This document shows, piece by piece, positions 22,466 to 34,569 of a stretch of DNA of 64,000 nt; positions within the stretch are counted from its first letter, which is position 1, and each line of letters opens with the position of its first letter. This DNA is from Aurifilum marmelostoma (taxonomy: Eukaryota; Ascomycota; Sordariomycetes; Diaporthales; Cryphonectriaceae). The stretch spans positions 2,294,001 to 2,358,000 of the forward strand of contig JAMXSV010000028.1 in NCBI GenBank assembly GCA_027559495.1, written 5' to 3'. A program made the position numbers and the translations under genes. The notes below the pieces were generated by a model. It ran no database searches. It saw nothing but the letters and a program-made list of their open reading frames with translations, and had not been told where the DNA came from.

Positions 22466-25400
22466 ATGGCGGGGAAGAAAAAGTCCAAGGGCCCCAAGGC
22501 AGCCGCCAAACCTGCCTTCGACGAAGCCGCCTTGTCAAAGTTGACCGCAAAGATTGATACAGAACTGTCCAAGCCGAAGTCCAAGGACCAGAAACAGAAA
22601 GATGACCGCCCGGGCAAGAGAAAGCGCGGCGAAGGCGACAGCAAAGATGCGAACCCCAAGAAAAGGCATGCGCAGGAGGCCAAGCATGGCTCGGGCAAGC
22701 CAAAACGGGCGCCAAAGGACAAGAATACCGATCTGCTTGAAGAGATAAGAGCACTGGGTGGGGACGAGGCTGATCTGGAGCTGGTTGCTGGTGTCGACTC
22801 CGACGCCGAGGAAGGTCAGGGCGTGAAACCCAGCAAGGCGGCCCCAGCAGACCCGGATAAGGCCCTCAAGAACGAGCTGGCCAAGTTCGCCGCTGGACTT
22901 GGGTTCGAAAAGGTCCGCGACGAAGACGGTGCGACAGACGACGACGACGACGACGAGGAAGAGGAACAAGGCGAGGAAGAAGAGGTCCCAGACGAGGAGT
23001 GGGAGGATGAGCCCGAAGAGGAGGAAAAGACACTGCCGGCTGAGAAGGCGCAAGGTCGCTCTGCGGCGGGTAAGTTGGTCAGTCAGCGCCATTTTCATAT
23101 GTAAATGATGAATTCCATCTTCTCGGAATGCTGACTTGTTCTCTAGGTCTTTGAACCAAGGCCCGACTGGCATGCCGTGAGCCAAGACAATCTTCCTGCA
23201 CCAACACCTGACGATATTCGAAACTTCTCTACGACTATCAACAGCCTCAAAGACTACGCCCACACGCTGCTTGAAGCCGACGCAGCTGCATATGAGAAGA
23301 CCGTCGCCGCCTCTTCAACTCACAAGTTCATGACCACCATTATGTCCTCGGGTACAATGTCAGACAAGGTTTCTGCGTTGACCCTGGCCGTCCAAGAGTC
23401 ACCTGTCCACAACATCAAAACCCTAGAAAGTTTGATGAATCTGGCCGGAAAGAAGAGTCGTGAGCAAGCCATTGCCGCCTTAGGAGCGTTGGTCGACCTC
23501 CTCGGCAACGGCGTTGTGCTGCCTGGTGATCGCCGTCTAAGACAGTTCCGTACTCAGCCAGGGCTGCTGGGAACCCTGCAGAAGTACTCCGTCACCTCCT
23601 GGAAACCGGAAAAGGCACTGCCTGGGAAGCTGACAAAGGCTCACTTGATCATGTGGGCTTTTGAAGAGTGGCTCAAGGGCACATACTTCAAGATTATCCA
23701 GCTTCTGGAGCTGTGGTGTGCAGATGAGATCGAGTACTCGAGGTCCAGGTCTCTAGACTTTGTCTTTGGACTCCTCAGGGACAAGCCGGAGCAGGAAGCG
23801 AACCTGTTGAGATTGCTCGTCAACAAGCTCGGAGACCGCGAGAAGAAGATTGCTTCACGCGCTTCGTACCTCATCCTGCAGCTGCTTACCATCCACCCTG
23901 GGATGAAGACCATCGTTATCAGCACAATTGAGTCGGAAGTTCTGCTGCGCCCCGGAATGACGATCCGAACAAAGTACTACGCCATCAACACGCTCAACCA
24001 GACAATCTTGAGCAGTAAGGAGCCGCAGATAGCGGATACCCTGGTCAGGATATACTTTGACTTGTTTGTGGCCCTGCTCAAGATGGGAGCCCTGGATTCC
24101 GCTGGCACGCTCAGTGACCAGAAGTCTGGAAAGAAAAAGCCATGGAAGAAAGGAACGGACTCGACTGCGGACAAAGCAGGCGCCGTGCCTGAGACTGAGA
24201 CTGCAGAGAAATTAGTCTCTGCTATTCTCACCGGTGTTAATCGTGCAGTGCCCTTCTCCAACACCGATGACGAAACGCTCGAAGCCCATCTTGACACTCT
24301 CTTCAAGATCACGCACTCGTCCAACTTCAACACGGCCATTCAGGCCCTCATGCTGGTGCAGCAGCTGTCCGTCACGAAACATATTGCCGTCGACCGATTC
24401 TACAGAACGCTCTACGAATCGTTGTTGGACCCTAGACTCATCCGGTCTTCCAAGCAAGCCCTGTATCTCAACTTGCTGTTCCGGTCCTTGAAGAATGATG
24501 TTGATGTTCGGCGGGTCAAGGCGTTTGTCAAGCGCATGCTCCAGATTTGCTACCTGCACGACGCGCCCTTCGTCTGCGGTATATTTTTCCTCGTGGCTCA
24601 GCTGGAGGACAGCTTCCCCGATCTCAAGACTCTGCTCAACGAACCAGAGGAGGATGGGGACGAGGAGGAGTTCTACGTGGATGCACCTGAGAAGGGCTCT
24701 GAAGTCCCGACTCCGGCGCAAGGCTCAGGGCGTAAGAGGGAAGTCTATGATGGACGGAAAGGAGACCCAAGATGGAGCAACGCTGATCAGAGCTGCTTGT
24801 GGGAAGTGATCCCGTACTTCCGGCACTTCCATCCCTCTGTTTCTGTCTTTGCAACCAACCTCCTCGTCAGGCAAAAGGCCCTCCCAAAGCCCGAACTCGC
24901 CAACCACACGCTCATCAACTTCCTGGACAAATTCGTCTACAAGAACCCCAAGGCGGCCGACAGCAAGCGCGGTGCGTCCATCATGCAGCCGTTGCTCGCC
25001 GCGGGCAGCGCTGCCCATGTCGTGGTTCCTGGCAAGTCCAGCTCCAGAAACCAGGCCAACGTCAACTCGGCAGGTTTCTGGAACAAGAAACAGGAGGATG
25101 TTGCCGCTGAGGATGTCTTCTTCCACGCATACTTCGCGCAGATCGGCAAGCCTGGCCAGGAAACCAAGAGCAAGAAGGCGAAGAAGGATGCTACTGCTGA
25201 CGGCGAGGATGAGGATGTTGACGAAGATGAGATCTGGGATGCGCTCGTCAACTCGCGTCCCGAAATTGATGGGGATGATGACGATGCTGATCTGGACATG
25301 GGCGAAGACGACGAGTCTGATCTGGGCTCGCTGCTCGACATGTCGGACGATGATGATGAGGATGAGGATATGGACGAGGAGATGGGTAGTGGGGAAGACA

Positions 25401-25594
25401 TGGCAGAGGACTCGGAGGACGGAGGAGCCCTCTTCAGCGAAGAAGATGGAGAGGAAGAAGAGGAGGAGGAGCCAGCTGCGAAGAAGGGCAAGAGCAAGGG
25501 CAAGATGAGCAAGCGGGAGCTGAAGAAGCTGCCGATGTTTGCCACGGCTGACGACTACGCCACGTTGTTGGCTGGTGAAGACGACGATGAGTAG
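22466..25594 (+). CDS. MAK21: Ribosome biogenesis protein Mak21/Noc1 (CBF/Mak21 family)
   Basis: Nucleolar factor that with Noc2 escorts early pre-60S particles. Two exons, 22466-23077 and 23147-25594, give 1019 residues, the expected size. The intron uses a GTCAGT donor: the nearby GTAAGT would put a stop into the frame, while GTCAGT yields GKLVFEPRPDW, which matches the family. The N-terminus is Lys-rich with an acidic run (about residues 153-190). A helical repeat region follows with SREQAIAALGALVDLLGNG and the CBF/Mak21 domain around LIRSSKQALYLNLLFRSLK. WEVIPYFRHFHPSV and NHTLINFLDKFVYKNP come next, then a very acidic tail. It ends in a basic segment KKGKSKGKMSKRELKKLPMF. Strong identification. 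Confidence 0.95.
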
Positions 25595-25776
25595 AACAAG
25601 ACACCACAGATGTGTGTGTGTATATAGTGTCAGGACCTATTCTACCGAGCAGACAAGACGTTCAATCATATTCGTCGCTATTGAAATGACTTAGAACTAT
25701 AGCATCACACCCACTGGCAGACTCGGTCGAGCGTGCACACATACAAGCCTATCCCCGCCCCCACCCCCAAATCCAT

Positions 25777-26503
25777 CTACTCATCAAACCACTCGATCGG
25801 GTCATCCTTGGTGAAGATGGCCCGGTACTTGGTCCCGCCGTTTACCGTGTCAGGCGCCTCCTCGGTATGGAAGCTGTGGAACGTGGCCTCCTCCTCCTTG
25901 CCCTTGTCGCACAGGCGGAAGAAGACGTAGCACGGCCCATCCTCGGGCATGGCTGGGATCCTGACGCGCCCGAAGATGTGGGTGCCGTAGGCTGAGGGGC
26001 CGACGCGGACCAGGTCGAAGTCGTCCACAGTGAAGCCGGTCAGCTCTGCATCGCTAAGGTGGGCCTGGCAAGAAGGAGGAAGTTTCAATCGTGTCAGCCT
26101 TGAGGTTGAACATCCCAGGCGCGAAAGACCTGTTTTGTGAAAGTGAGGATGGGGGATGCTCACGACTGCTTGGAAGTACTCCTTTTCATGCTCTGTTGAC
26201 CCAGTCGATGTCGATTAGTATATATTCACATGAGAGTGCCGGACGGCGGACAGATGGTCCCTTGGGTTTTGGTCCCTAGGCACGGCACCTACTATCATGG
26301 TCGTGGCGGAGGTGGACGAGCTCCTTCTTCAGGGTGTGCTCCAGCTCCTTGAATGACTTGATGGACTCGGCCTTGGGAGGGTGAGCCTCGCTCCAGGAGT
26401 CGACGGTGTCTTGGGTAGCCTGTCCGGCTCATTCCGTCTTTGTGGTGAGCCTACTTGCGCCTAGAACGGCCACTCACTTTTGCAGGATGGCGAGACTCAC
26501 CAT
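25777..26503 (-). CDS. Uncharacterised 148-residue protein, four exons
   Basis: Model: ATG alone in exon 1 (26503-26501), then 26419-26293, 26192-26164 and 26064-25777; phases agree. I do not recognise the family. The N-terminal third is helical and charged (SIKSFKELEHTLKKELVHLR), the middle reads LSDAELTGFTVDDFDLVRVG, and the C-terminal part looks like beta strands (YGTHIFGRVRIP, PCYVFFRLCDKG) ending in an acidic DDPIEWFDE. There is no signal peptide or membrane segment, so it is probably cytosolic. The first intron could instead use a later donor, which would change only the first residues, but the alternative I tried broke the frame. It is convergent with MAK21, 182 bases between stop codons. 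Confidence 0.7.
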
Positions 26504-27773
26504 GTCTTGAGAAACTGTCACTCAGTCCTGCGCAGTATACGTAGAGTATGGATGTTTATTGCTTCGGACTCTTAATCGCACGAGAAAAATGCGACAGCTA
26601 CACAAGAGAGGAGGAGAGAGGAGAGATCGAGATCCGACTTGGATGAACAAGAGGTATGCTATTTCATACCCACCACCAGTGAGAGCACAGAGCTCAGCCC
26701 CTCGCACCCCTCCACAGCCAAGAGCTTCAACACGCTGGTTGGGCGTGGAGCAGCAGCAGGTCTGGACGTGACGCGGGGCATGGATCCTCGTCGTCCAATG
26801 CTGACCTTTCCAGGGGATGGGGCTCAGACGCCGGGACCACCAGCGTGTGTTACTGTAGGGTCCCGCTGTAGGACCCTGGACTACTAGGTGAGAGCGCCTA
26901 GGGCACTTGGAAGATAGGCCTAGCCCCAGCGAATAGGCTTTCCACTTTGATGTCTGCTTGCAAGAGGGATATCATCATGGTATACTCTGCGGTTTCATTA
27001 TACATAGCATAGCGCGCAGTGATAATTTCAAGCAAAGAAGAGAAGGAACAAAAAAAAAAAAAAAGAACAAGTTCTCTCCGCGGAGCGAAGGGTCTCGGGA
27101 TGGTGGAGGAAGAGATGAGATCAGATCATGATACAAATGATGTCAGCACCCAATCTCTCACATTTCGGTACAAGTACTACAACTATAGCAGACAATTCTT
27201 GCTTAGATACTTATAGAGTGTCTGTTCCACGATGGCAATCGGGGATGAAGATACGTAGCGGATAGACAGTCAAGCGGACCTTGTGATGATTTCTTGCCCC
27301 TCTGCGCGGTGTCAGCCTAGATACCGCAATTGTAGGGTGTGCTGGTGGCTGGCAGGCACTGACCCAACCCATGATGGTCGATATCCTTTAAATTGTTATG
27401 TGCGATCGTGCATATAGTACATGTAGTACAAAGTACGTACTATGCAATGCCACAGTAAATAGTACAGAAAAAATAAGTCCATAGTGCCATAACAGAAAAG
27501 GCCCGACGACATCCTTGTCTCCGCTCCGGCGCCGACCAACCGAGGCATCTCTAACAAAACTAGCCCGTGTGGCCGAATGCCGGATCCAACGTTTTTCGCC
27601 ATATCGTAGACACGGAATTGATTCGACTCAACAAACCGCCCCAACAAGAAGTGCATGATCCCTGGGTAGTTTCTGACAAAGACAATTGATTTTTTTTCCC
27701 TCTCCTAATTCTAATAGTAGGGTATTGGATCGCCCCTGGCTCAGACGGCTCGATAAAAGGCGGAACAATCCCG
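26504..27773. other. Divergent intergenic region
   Basis: Contains the upstream regions of the 148-residue protein gene (-) and the thioesterase gene (+). An A-run lies near 27050-27064. No coding frame is convincing. Confidence 0.5.
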
Positions 27774-28864
27774 ATGTCGCCGCCTTCGCGAATACCAAAC
27801 ATCCTCATCCGCCGAACACCACGGCCTACCACCTATAGCCACGCTCCGTCGCTCACAAGACACTCTCAACGGTCAATAGCACGTCATCTCACGACTTCTC
27901 CTGGTATGTTTGTCGCTCCACCGTCTAGGCCATCCCCTTCCCGTCGAACGGGGGGGGGGTGCGGCAAGGCTGTGTTATCTTTGGCTTGTTCGCGCCCGCT
28001 AATCACCACTCTTTCTGCACCACCAAACAGAAACACCAACACTACCTCCCAGACCCTCCTTTGCACGCCGCGCATTCGTCTCAACATTTCGCGCTCTCCT
28101 CTTCACCACTATCGGCTTCACCATGGCCGCCTCGCCCGCCTACGGCACCGTCTCGGGCTACCTCACGCCCAAGTCGGATGCCGACACACTCGAGATGTGG
28201 AACCCCGCCGATGAGACCGAGCAGGCCTACGAGGACCACATCAACGGCCACCCCTTCGTGCGAGCCCTCCGCGCCGACCCAGCCTTTGTCGAGTCCCGGC
28301 CCCACCTCAAGATCCCGCCCGCGTGGCGCGCGCACAACCTGACAGCCGGCACGCTCATGGGGCCCGAGCGGGTGCCCTTCCCGCCGCTGGCGTGGATCGA
28401 CGAGACTGGCTGGCGCAAGGAGTACGTGCAGATCTCGTACGTCGGGCAGGAGCTGTGCGGGCACCCGGGCATCGTGCACGGCGGGTACCTGGCGACGGTG
28501 CTGGACGAGGGCCTGGCGCGGTCCGCGTTCGCAGCGCTGCCGCACCGGGTGGCGGTCACGGCGAACCTCAACATCAACTACAAAGCGCCCTGCAGGGCTG
28601 GCCAGTACATTGTGCTGCGTGGCCAGCTGACCAAGGTGGAGGGGAGGAAGGCGTGGGTGGAGGGGCGCATCGAGACGCTACCCGTGGGAGACGAGAGGCC
28701 CGTCGTGCTGGCTGATGCCACGGCGTTGTTTATTGAGCCGAAGCAGGCTGCGGTGAGCTTTATCTCTTTACCTCCACTAGGAGGTCTCGCGATGCAAGGC
28801 TGGGACAGAATTGCTGACTTTTTTGGTGTTACAGGCCCTTGCAAACTACTTGCCAGCTACATAG
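27774..28864 (+). CDS. Mitochondrial hot-dog-fold thioesterase (PaaI/4HBT family)
   Basis: Likely hydrolyses acyl-CoA thioesters; the substrate is unknown. Exons 27774-27903, 28031-28752 and 28835-28864 give 293 residues. The first 80 residues are rich in Arg, Ser and Pro, with SRIPNILIRRTPRPTTYS and ARRAFVSTFRALLFTT, a mitochondrial presequence and a short hydrophobic anchor, which a start at the internal ATG 28123 would miss. The hot-dog core carries the family signature GHPGIVHGGYLATVLDEGLA, then VTANLNINYKAP and RGQLTKVEGRKAWVEGRIET. The last coding exon is only ten codons (ALANYLPAT). If the final intron (28753-28834) is retained, the frame stays open to 28929 with a different tail. Confidence 0.88.
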
Positions 28865-29291
28865 AACGACTTGATGATCATATGGGCATCATTTTTTTGA
28901 TTTATTCTCCTTTCCCGACATGTGTGTGACCGGAGTTTGGGGGAGGTGGGCCAAGAGAAAGATGAGATTCAGAGAGCTGGCCTTGAAGAAAATTTAGACT
29001 AGACTTTTGTAATTCTGACAGGTATTATCTATCCACATGTAAATGAGATCATACCATAGCCTTGGGAGTCGGCAGAAAATGACCAAGAGTTCTCGGGGTT
29101 GCGGGCTGGTAAACAGCCGTTCTTTTATACCGGCAGGCCATTCCGATATCGACAATTACTGCCAGAATTTGAATCCCCGATGCACACTCGAGAACTACTT
29201 TGGTCGATGTGCACTATAATCGCGACTAGATACAGCATCTGACAAAAATAGGCGGCAATCAAGAGGAAGCCCCTCTCCTCCCCCGTCTTGT

Positions 29292-29314
29292 CCAGCCAGC
29301 CAGCCAGCCAGCCA
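29292..29314. repeat. Tetranucleotide microsatellite (CCAG)n
   Basis: Five to six tandem copies of CCAG in an intergenic region. Confidence 0.8.
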
Positions 29315-29920
29315 CGTTTGAAGTAAAGTAAGTATACGCGAATATCCAGAGTATCCCTACCCAGATCAACCTCCCTGCCCCATGAGAAAGGGGGTGAAGA
29401 AGGGGCCTGGTACATCCTCGTATACTAGTACAGTATTACATACTTAGGTAGTAGCTAGAGTGATGGGTGCTGGAAGGTGTCCACCTTTTCCTTTTCTTTT
29501 CGGGAGCCAGGTCTGTTCTTGGCCCACTTCACTTCCAAGGCTGGCGCGGCAGCGTGGGTACTGTAACAAGACCTCCCTGAAAGGAGGCCACGCAATGAGA
29601 TGGGGAGAGAGAGAGGGATGGGACGTCAAACTGTCATCTTGAGAAAGGCTGGACCAGCCTGGCAGGTGGTAACCAAGCGATCAAGAATAGATAGGACTTT
29701 GCACCTTTCCCTGCTCCAGGGGACAGATTTTAGGCGGTCTTTGGGGGGGGGGAGGGGAGAAAAAATAAAAGAAAAAGCCTGACAACCACCAAGAGTGAGA
29801 AGCATCTTTCGGGAATCGAAACTCATCCCGTCTCCCGTTGACCTCTTGTAACGTCCCCACGATATAAAAAGTCCAGGCCTGACTGCAGTGAGTAAGTACT
29901 TGGAGAGGGACAATTTGAGA

Positions 29921-29939
29921 GTCAGTCAGTCAGTCAGTC
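29921..29939. repeat. Tetranucleotide microsatellite (GTCA)n
   Basis: Nearly five tandem copies of GTCA, then two degenerate GTCC copies, upstream of the APS kinase gene. Confidence 0.8.
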
Positions 29940-30161
29940 CGTCAATCCGTCCGTCCCAAGTGACCCGTTTCTCGGTCCACTGCGCTCTTTAGTCTTCTGC
30001 CAATCGATATTTTGTCCTCTCCTCTCTCTCTCTTCTGGATACTCTACTCTTTCTCCTCCAGACAAATACTTCTCTTCTTTCCTCCCTCTCTCGAACAAAC
30101 TCGAGAAAAGTCAGGATCACGCCAGCGTCTTCTCTCTCTTCCAAGTCTTGATTATTCAAAA

Positions 30162-31051
30162 ATGGCGACGTGAGTCAAAAAAAAAAACCTTTGTTCTTTC
30201 CCGTTCCTCTCTCTCTACAGCTAAACTACCCCACTACCCCGCCATCATCGTTCCGCCCATGTTGCAACACCCACTGCTCTGAAGCTATGAAGCTCTCACA
30301 ACAACCTGCTGGCCCCATTGAGTCTCCTCCAGTTCTCGTTTCGTCCCACCACCACACGACAAATTTCCATCAGCGTCCTTCATCTTCAAGAGCCACAAGC
30401 TGACAGGGTACTTTCCAACGCCCCCAACACAGCAACATCACCTGGCACCCCTCCCTGTCCCGCGCCGAGCGTGAGACCTACCGCAAGCAAAAGGGCTTCA
30501 CCATCTGGTTCACAGGCCTGTCCGCCTCCGGCAAGTCCACCGTCGCCACCGCCCTGGAGCAGCACCTCCTGCACCTGGGCGTCGCGGCCTACCGCCTGGA
30601 CGGCGACAACGTGCGCTTCGGCCTGAACAAGGACCTGGGCTTCTCCGAGAAGGACCGCAACGAGAACATCCGCCGCATCGCCGAGGTGTCCAAGCTGTTC
30701 GCCGACAGCGCCACCGTCTCCATCACCTCCTTCATCAGCCCCTACCGGGCGGACCGCCAGGTCGCCCGCGACCTGCACGAGAAGAGCGCCCACGGCGACG
30801 ACAAGCCCCTCGCCTTTGTCGAGGTCTACGTAGACATCCCCATCGAGGTCGCCGAGCAGCGCGACCCCAAGGGCCTGTACAAGAAGGCCCGCGCCGGCGA
30901 GATCAAGGACTTCACCGGCATCTCCGCCCCCTACGAGGCCCCCGAGAAGCCGGAGCTCGTCATCAAGACCCACGAGAACAGCGTCGAGGAGTGCGTGGCC
31001 CAGATCGTCAAGTACCTGCAGGAGCAGAACCTCATCACCATCTCGGCCTAA
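30162..31051 (+). CDS. MET14: Adenylylsulfate kinase (APS kinase)
   Basis: Phosphorylates adenosine 5'-phosphosulfate to PAPS in the cytosolic sulfate-assimilation pathway. Exon 1 is just eight coding bases (30162-30169) followed by a GTGAGT donor; exon 2 is 30433-31051; 208 residues, as in other fungi. The P-loop GLSASGKS lies at about residues 31-38, after FTIWFT. Other family motifs are RLDGDNVRFGLNKDLGFS, RNENIRRIAEVSKLF (APS and ATP contacts), ITSFISPYRADR and KGLYKKARAGEIKDFTGI. Codons in exon 2 are strongly C-ending, consistent with high expression. The 263-base first intron is long for this window and begins with an A-run and C/T-rich sequence. Confidence 0.97.
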
Positions 31052-31390
31052 GATGATGGTGCATGATTGCTTGTTGGCACAAGAGACGCAAGTGGAGGAA
31101 CAATATTTATAGGATGATGTACTACCTGTTCGTGTAGATTACCCCATACACACAACACATATAGAGAGAGAGCGCGAGAGGGAAAAGGTGCGAGCATGTG
31201 GTCTTCATCATCGAAAGCAAGAGAGAAAAATAGATCAATTCTTTTTTTGGGCATGAACAGCAAAATGCGAGTAAGATGCGAGGTATCGACAGGTATATAT
31301 AAGCCTCTCCCGACGTACTGCTAGTATTCTAAACACACACAGACACACACAGACCGCTGCCGCCCAGATCATGCAATCCCTATATAGTTC
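31052..31390. other. Short convergent intergenic region
   Basis: 338 bases between the stop codons of the APS kinase and VMA5 genes. It contains GAGA- and ACAC-rich stretches and must hold both 3' ends. Confidence 0.5.
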
Positions 31391-32865
31391 CTAAGGGAAC
31401 CCAAACTCGTAGAATACATATGCCGTATAATCGTTGCCTTCTCCTCCAAGCCCGGCGGCTGTCATCTCAGAAGTCAGGGCCGCGTCGTCCTTGGTAATCC
31501 TGCCCTTCTTGTCCCTGCCGAAAGCATTGCCTCCAAGGTATGAGTATGCCGAATCCAGCGACGTCTTGATCTTGCCAGACTGTTTTGGCGTGGTCTGAGA
31601 AATAACAAGTCAGCAACAGGGTGCTCCACCGAATCACAATACCCACGGTCCAGCGGAGGGGTGAAGAGAGAGGATGAATTGGAGAGCTCACCTTGACGAG
31701 CGCGCTCACGTATTCCAACGGGAGACCATAGCGCAGCACCGTCTCCACAAACACCCTCAGCGTCATGACATGAGCCCACACCATCACGGCCTCTGACCAG
31801 CCTGTGCGGCCCAGTCGCAGCGCCTCGCCCCACACCTTCTTCTCCTCGCGTGCCACCCGGTCCAGCTCCTTCTGCTCCTCCTCCTTGCCGCCCTCGACGT
31901 ACTTGTACTGTCTCGGTGTCCACTTTGACTCGCGGCACTTCTGCAGGAACTCGGCGCTGGTCTTCTTGAACGTCGTCACCGCGAAGAGCACAAACTCTTC
32001 ATCCTTGGCCACCTCGATGCTCGACCGCGGCACAACCATGGGTGCTAGCGTCTCGTAGCTCTTGAGGAAGTCTTTACGGCTGTTGGACGGTACCACGATC
32101 AGGTGCGTCTCGAGATACTCGGAGTCTGTGACGAGGAGGGAGGGATCCACGATCGGCGTGAGGGACTTGGTCGTCAGGTTTCCGCTGCGGGGCCTCTGTC
32201 AGTATCGTTCCGAATCTAGAGATAGGGAGCCTCTGGGGGGGGGGGTGCCTCACGTCTGCTTCCTGTGCAGCCCTGCAAGGTTGGTCTTGACCGAGTTGTA
32301 CTGGTTGAACTTGCCCTTGACATCGTTGTCGATATTGACGAGCTCCTAAGTGGACGGCCAAACGTCAGTAGAGTAGACAGGATGATCCTTTGCCGGGAAG
32401 AAAGCTTTACCTTCTGCAAAGTCTCAATCAACTCTGCCATAGGTCGATCAGATCGGTATCTGACCTTGTTCCAGCTAAATGTTCGCAGGTACTGATCCGT
32501 AGGCTCTGGTGAGGGAATTAGCCACCAGTTTCGCTGTTATTCAGCTGCATTTCAAAGATGAACCGCATCTTACTGTCGTTCACCATCTTGTTCTGCGAGA
32601 TCTTGTCCTCATCCCCGTCCAGGATTGTCTTCAGCGAGTCCGCCACCCTCTGGACGACGCCCTCGCAATTCGTATGGAGCTTGGCAAGCTCGTCCGCCTG
32701 CTGCACCAGCGCATCCAGGGTGCCGATCTTGAACGCTGGTATAGGGAAGGGCATCACGGCGCCATTTTCGGGGTTGACGGTCGAACCGATAGACTGGATC
32801 GCCTCGTCCTTGTCGCCGGTGTCGAAGGTTCTCAGGGGAAGAGAGAGGAGGATGTAGCTGGTCAT
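31391..32865 (-). CDS. VMA5: V-type proton ATPase subunit C (Vma5)
   Basis: Subunit C of the peripheral V1 stalk region; its release controls reversible V1-Vo disassembly at the vacuole. Five exons: 32865-32574, 32505-32411, 32345-32254, 32184-31692 and 31594-31391, giving 391 residues, the size of yeast Vma5. The start is MTSYILLSLPLRTF. Family stretches are QNKMVNDKPTDQYLRTFSWN (joined across intron 1), LIVVPSNSRKDFLKSYETL, SEAVMVWAHVMTLRVFVETV and the end TAYVFYEFGFP. Intron 1 must use the GTAAGA donor at 32573, because reading straight on meets a stop within 20 codons. Identification is certain. Confidence 0.97.
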
Positions 32866-34293
32866 CTTTGCTCAATTCCACCTCATGTCGCGAAAACGGA
32901 CAGTTTTACAGATAGAACGAGAGGCGGAGGAGATGTGCCCAGGCCAGTCGCAGCGAGCCTCGAGGAAGGGAAGCGAGTGAGGGTGAGACTGGGGCGGATC
33001 GTGTCAGTGAGATTGGGCAGTGGGATCCTCGGGAGAGGGGTGTCGTCACAGCTCCTGGACTCTTTTTCCAAGAGCAGATGACTTGATTGTTGACTTGAAA
33101 AGGAACCGCTTAGGGGCAGAGCTGGAAGTGGAGGGAGTTGTACCAGACTGACCTTGAAGTGCGGGAGTGTATGTGTGTGTGTGTGTTGCTGTGAAAGCTA
33201 GCTGACGTCGTGATGCTATCTGCGTAAGAAGAGCACACACACACTTGGAGAGCTATAGATAGAACCGTCCGCTACTGGACCACAACAGCCCTGGAATCCA
33301 GGGTGGGGGAGCTCGGCCGACAGCGTCCTCTACAGGGCCTGGAGAGGCAGAGAAGTGGGGATGCCAAGTACCTGTACTTCAGCGGCCACCAGCGCATCAA
33401 GTGGCAGTCTGGTCATGCAAGTACTGCATAGAGGCTCTGCAGGGGTCCTCCTGACCTCTTGGCCCTGGCACAGCAGGCTAGCGATAACCACAGGGCGCCG
33501 CAACACACGCTGCGCAGAGCACAGTAGTAAATTAGGATAGGACAACGCCAACCCAAGCCAAATATGGCTTTCCCCTCCTCAACGGCCACGGTCGATTGAC
33601 CTTCAACAACACGGACGCTCGCGAGCCTCCAATTCGGCAGTTGCGGCTACAAAGCGACGACTCCCCAGGGCATCATCTTCTTCGGGGCGTGCGTGTACGA
33701 GGCGTCCCGTAAGATCAGCAGAGCACAAGCCCCACGACGACCGGCAAACCAGAGGGAAGAGGTCGTCTACCGCAACTCCAAGACACAGGACCACCACCGC
33801 TGTTGGCAGAATCAGGCTTGTTGCGTAACGTCGCTCGAGACGGGTGATAGTTCTGGTCCATTGATCCACCATCCCATCCTGTTTCGTCGGCCGGAAGCCT
33901 CCAGAGCATTTCCCTCCCTCGCCTTGTTGTTTGCTCAGGAGAGAGGTCAACCCCCTTCGTTTGCGACGAACCGGCGAGAGTTCCCAAAACACTCATAGGA
34001 GCTGGCGGTTTGTGGCTCCATGTCCCCTGCCTACCTCTTGGCGACTCGTCCGAGGTTTACATCGACTGCTTGGCGGCAAGACACGTTGTCTTCTCCTGTT
34101 CGGCTCATCAGACGGATCATCCACACATGTCGGCGTGCCGTTCACATCGCTGGTGCTGACGGCCGCCCAATACTCCTGATCGTTGCCAGCTCAGAGGTCT
34201 CTGCTGCATCAGATACAAGAGTGCGATAGGGCTGGCAGACGTTTGCATGCGATAGGCCCATTTACTAGAATGGCCTCGAGCTCAGGTTTGTGA
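32866..34293. other. Divergent intergenic region with an inverted GT/CA pair
   Basis: Lies upstream of VMA5 (-) and the AT-hook gene (+). A (GT)n run at 33172-33186 and a (CA)n run at 33234-33244 are complementary, with the CREB-like TGACGTCG at 33203-33210 between them. No coding frame is convincing. Confidence 0.5.
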
Positions 34294-34569
34294 TATATCG
34301 CCCTGCAGGTTGCTCCGGGAGAACCTCGATGCCGCGGCCCCACTCCGCGCGACGAGGTTCTTCCCTTCTGCTCAAGCGCTCAAGCTGATCATGTCTTGTA
34401 TATTGCACCAGCTTCGAAGACCTCGAGAGTATTTGGCGCCAACCCGTCAACATCCCCAGCTATACAACCGATCCAGCATGGTCCTTATTCTTCGTCCAAC
34501 TTCGTGCACGCGACGGCCTCAGATGCGAACAGCCACGTCCGTAGACCGGCGCATCATGCGCCAGCACCA

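Larger units (their letters stand above)
28865..30161. other. Intergenic region upstream of the APS kinase gene
   Basis: No gene seen. Holds two short tandem repeats, (CCAG)n at 29292-29314 and (GTCA)n at 29921-29939. The C/T-rich leader at about 29990-30150 is typical of a highly expressed fungal gene. Confidence 0.55.

Noticed and set aside
28123..28929. Thioesterase as one uninterrupted frame from 28123
   Set aside because: It lacks the upstream presequence exon and reads through a good 3' intron; the three-exon model keeps phase and adds a mitochondrial N-terminus.
32510..32530. A 20-base intron in VMA5
   Set aside because: Too short to splice; the GTAAGA donor at 32573 gives a normal 68-base intron and the conserved VNDKPTDQYL.
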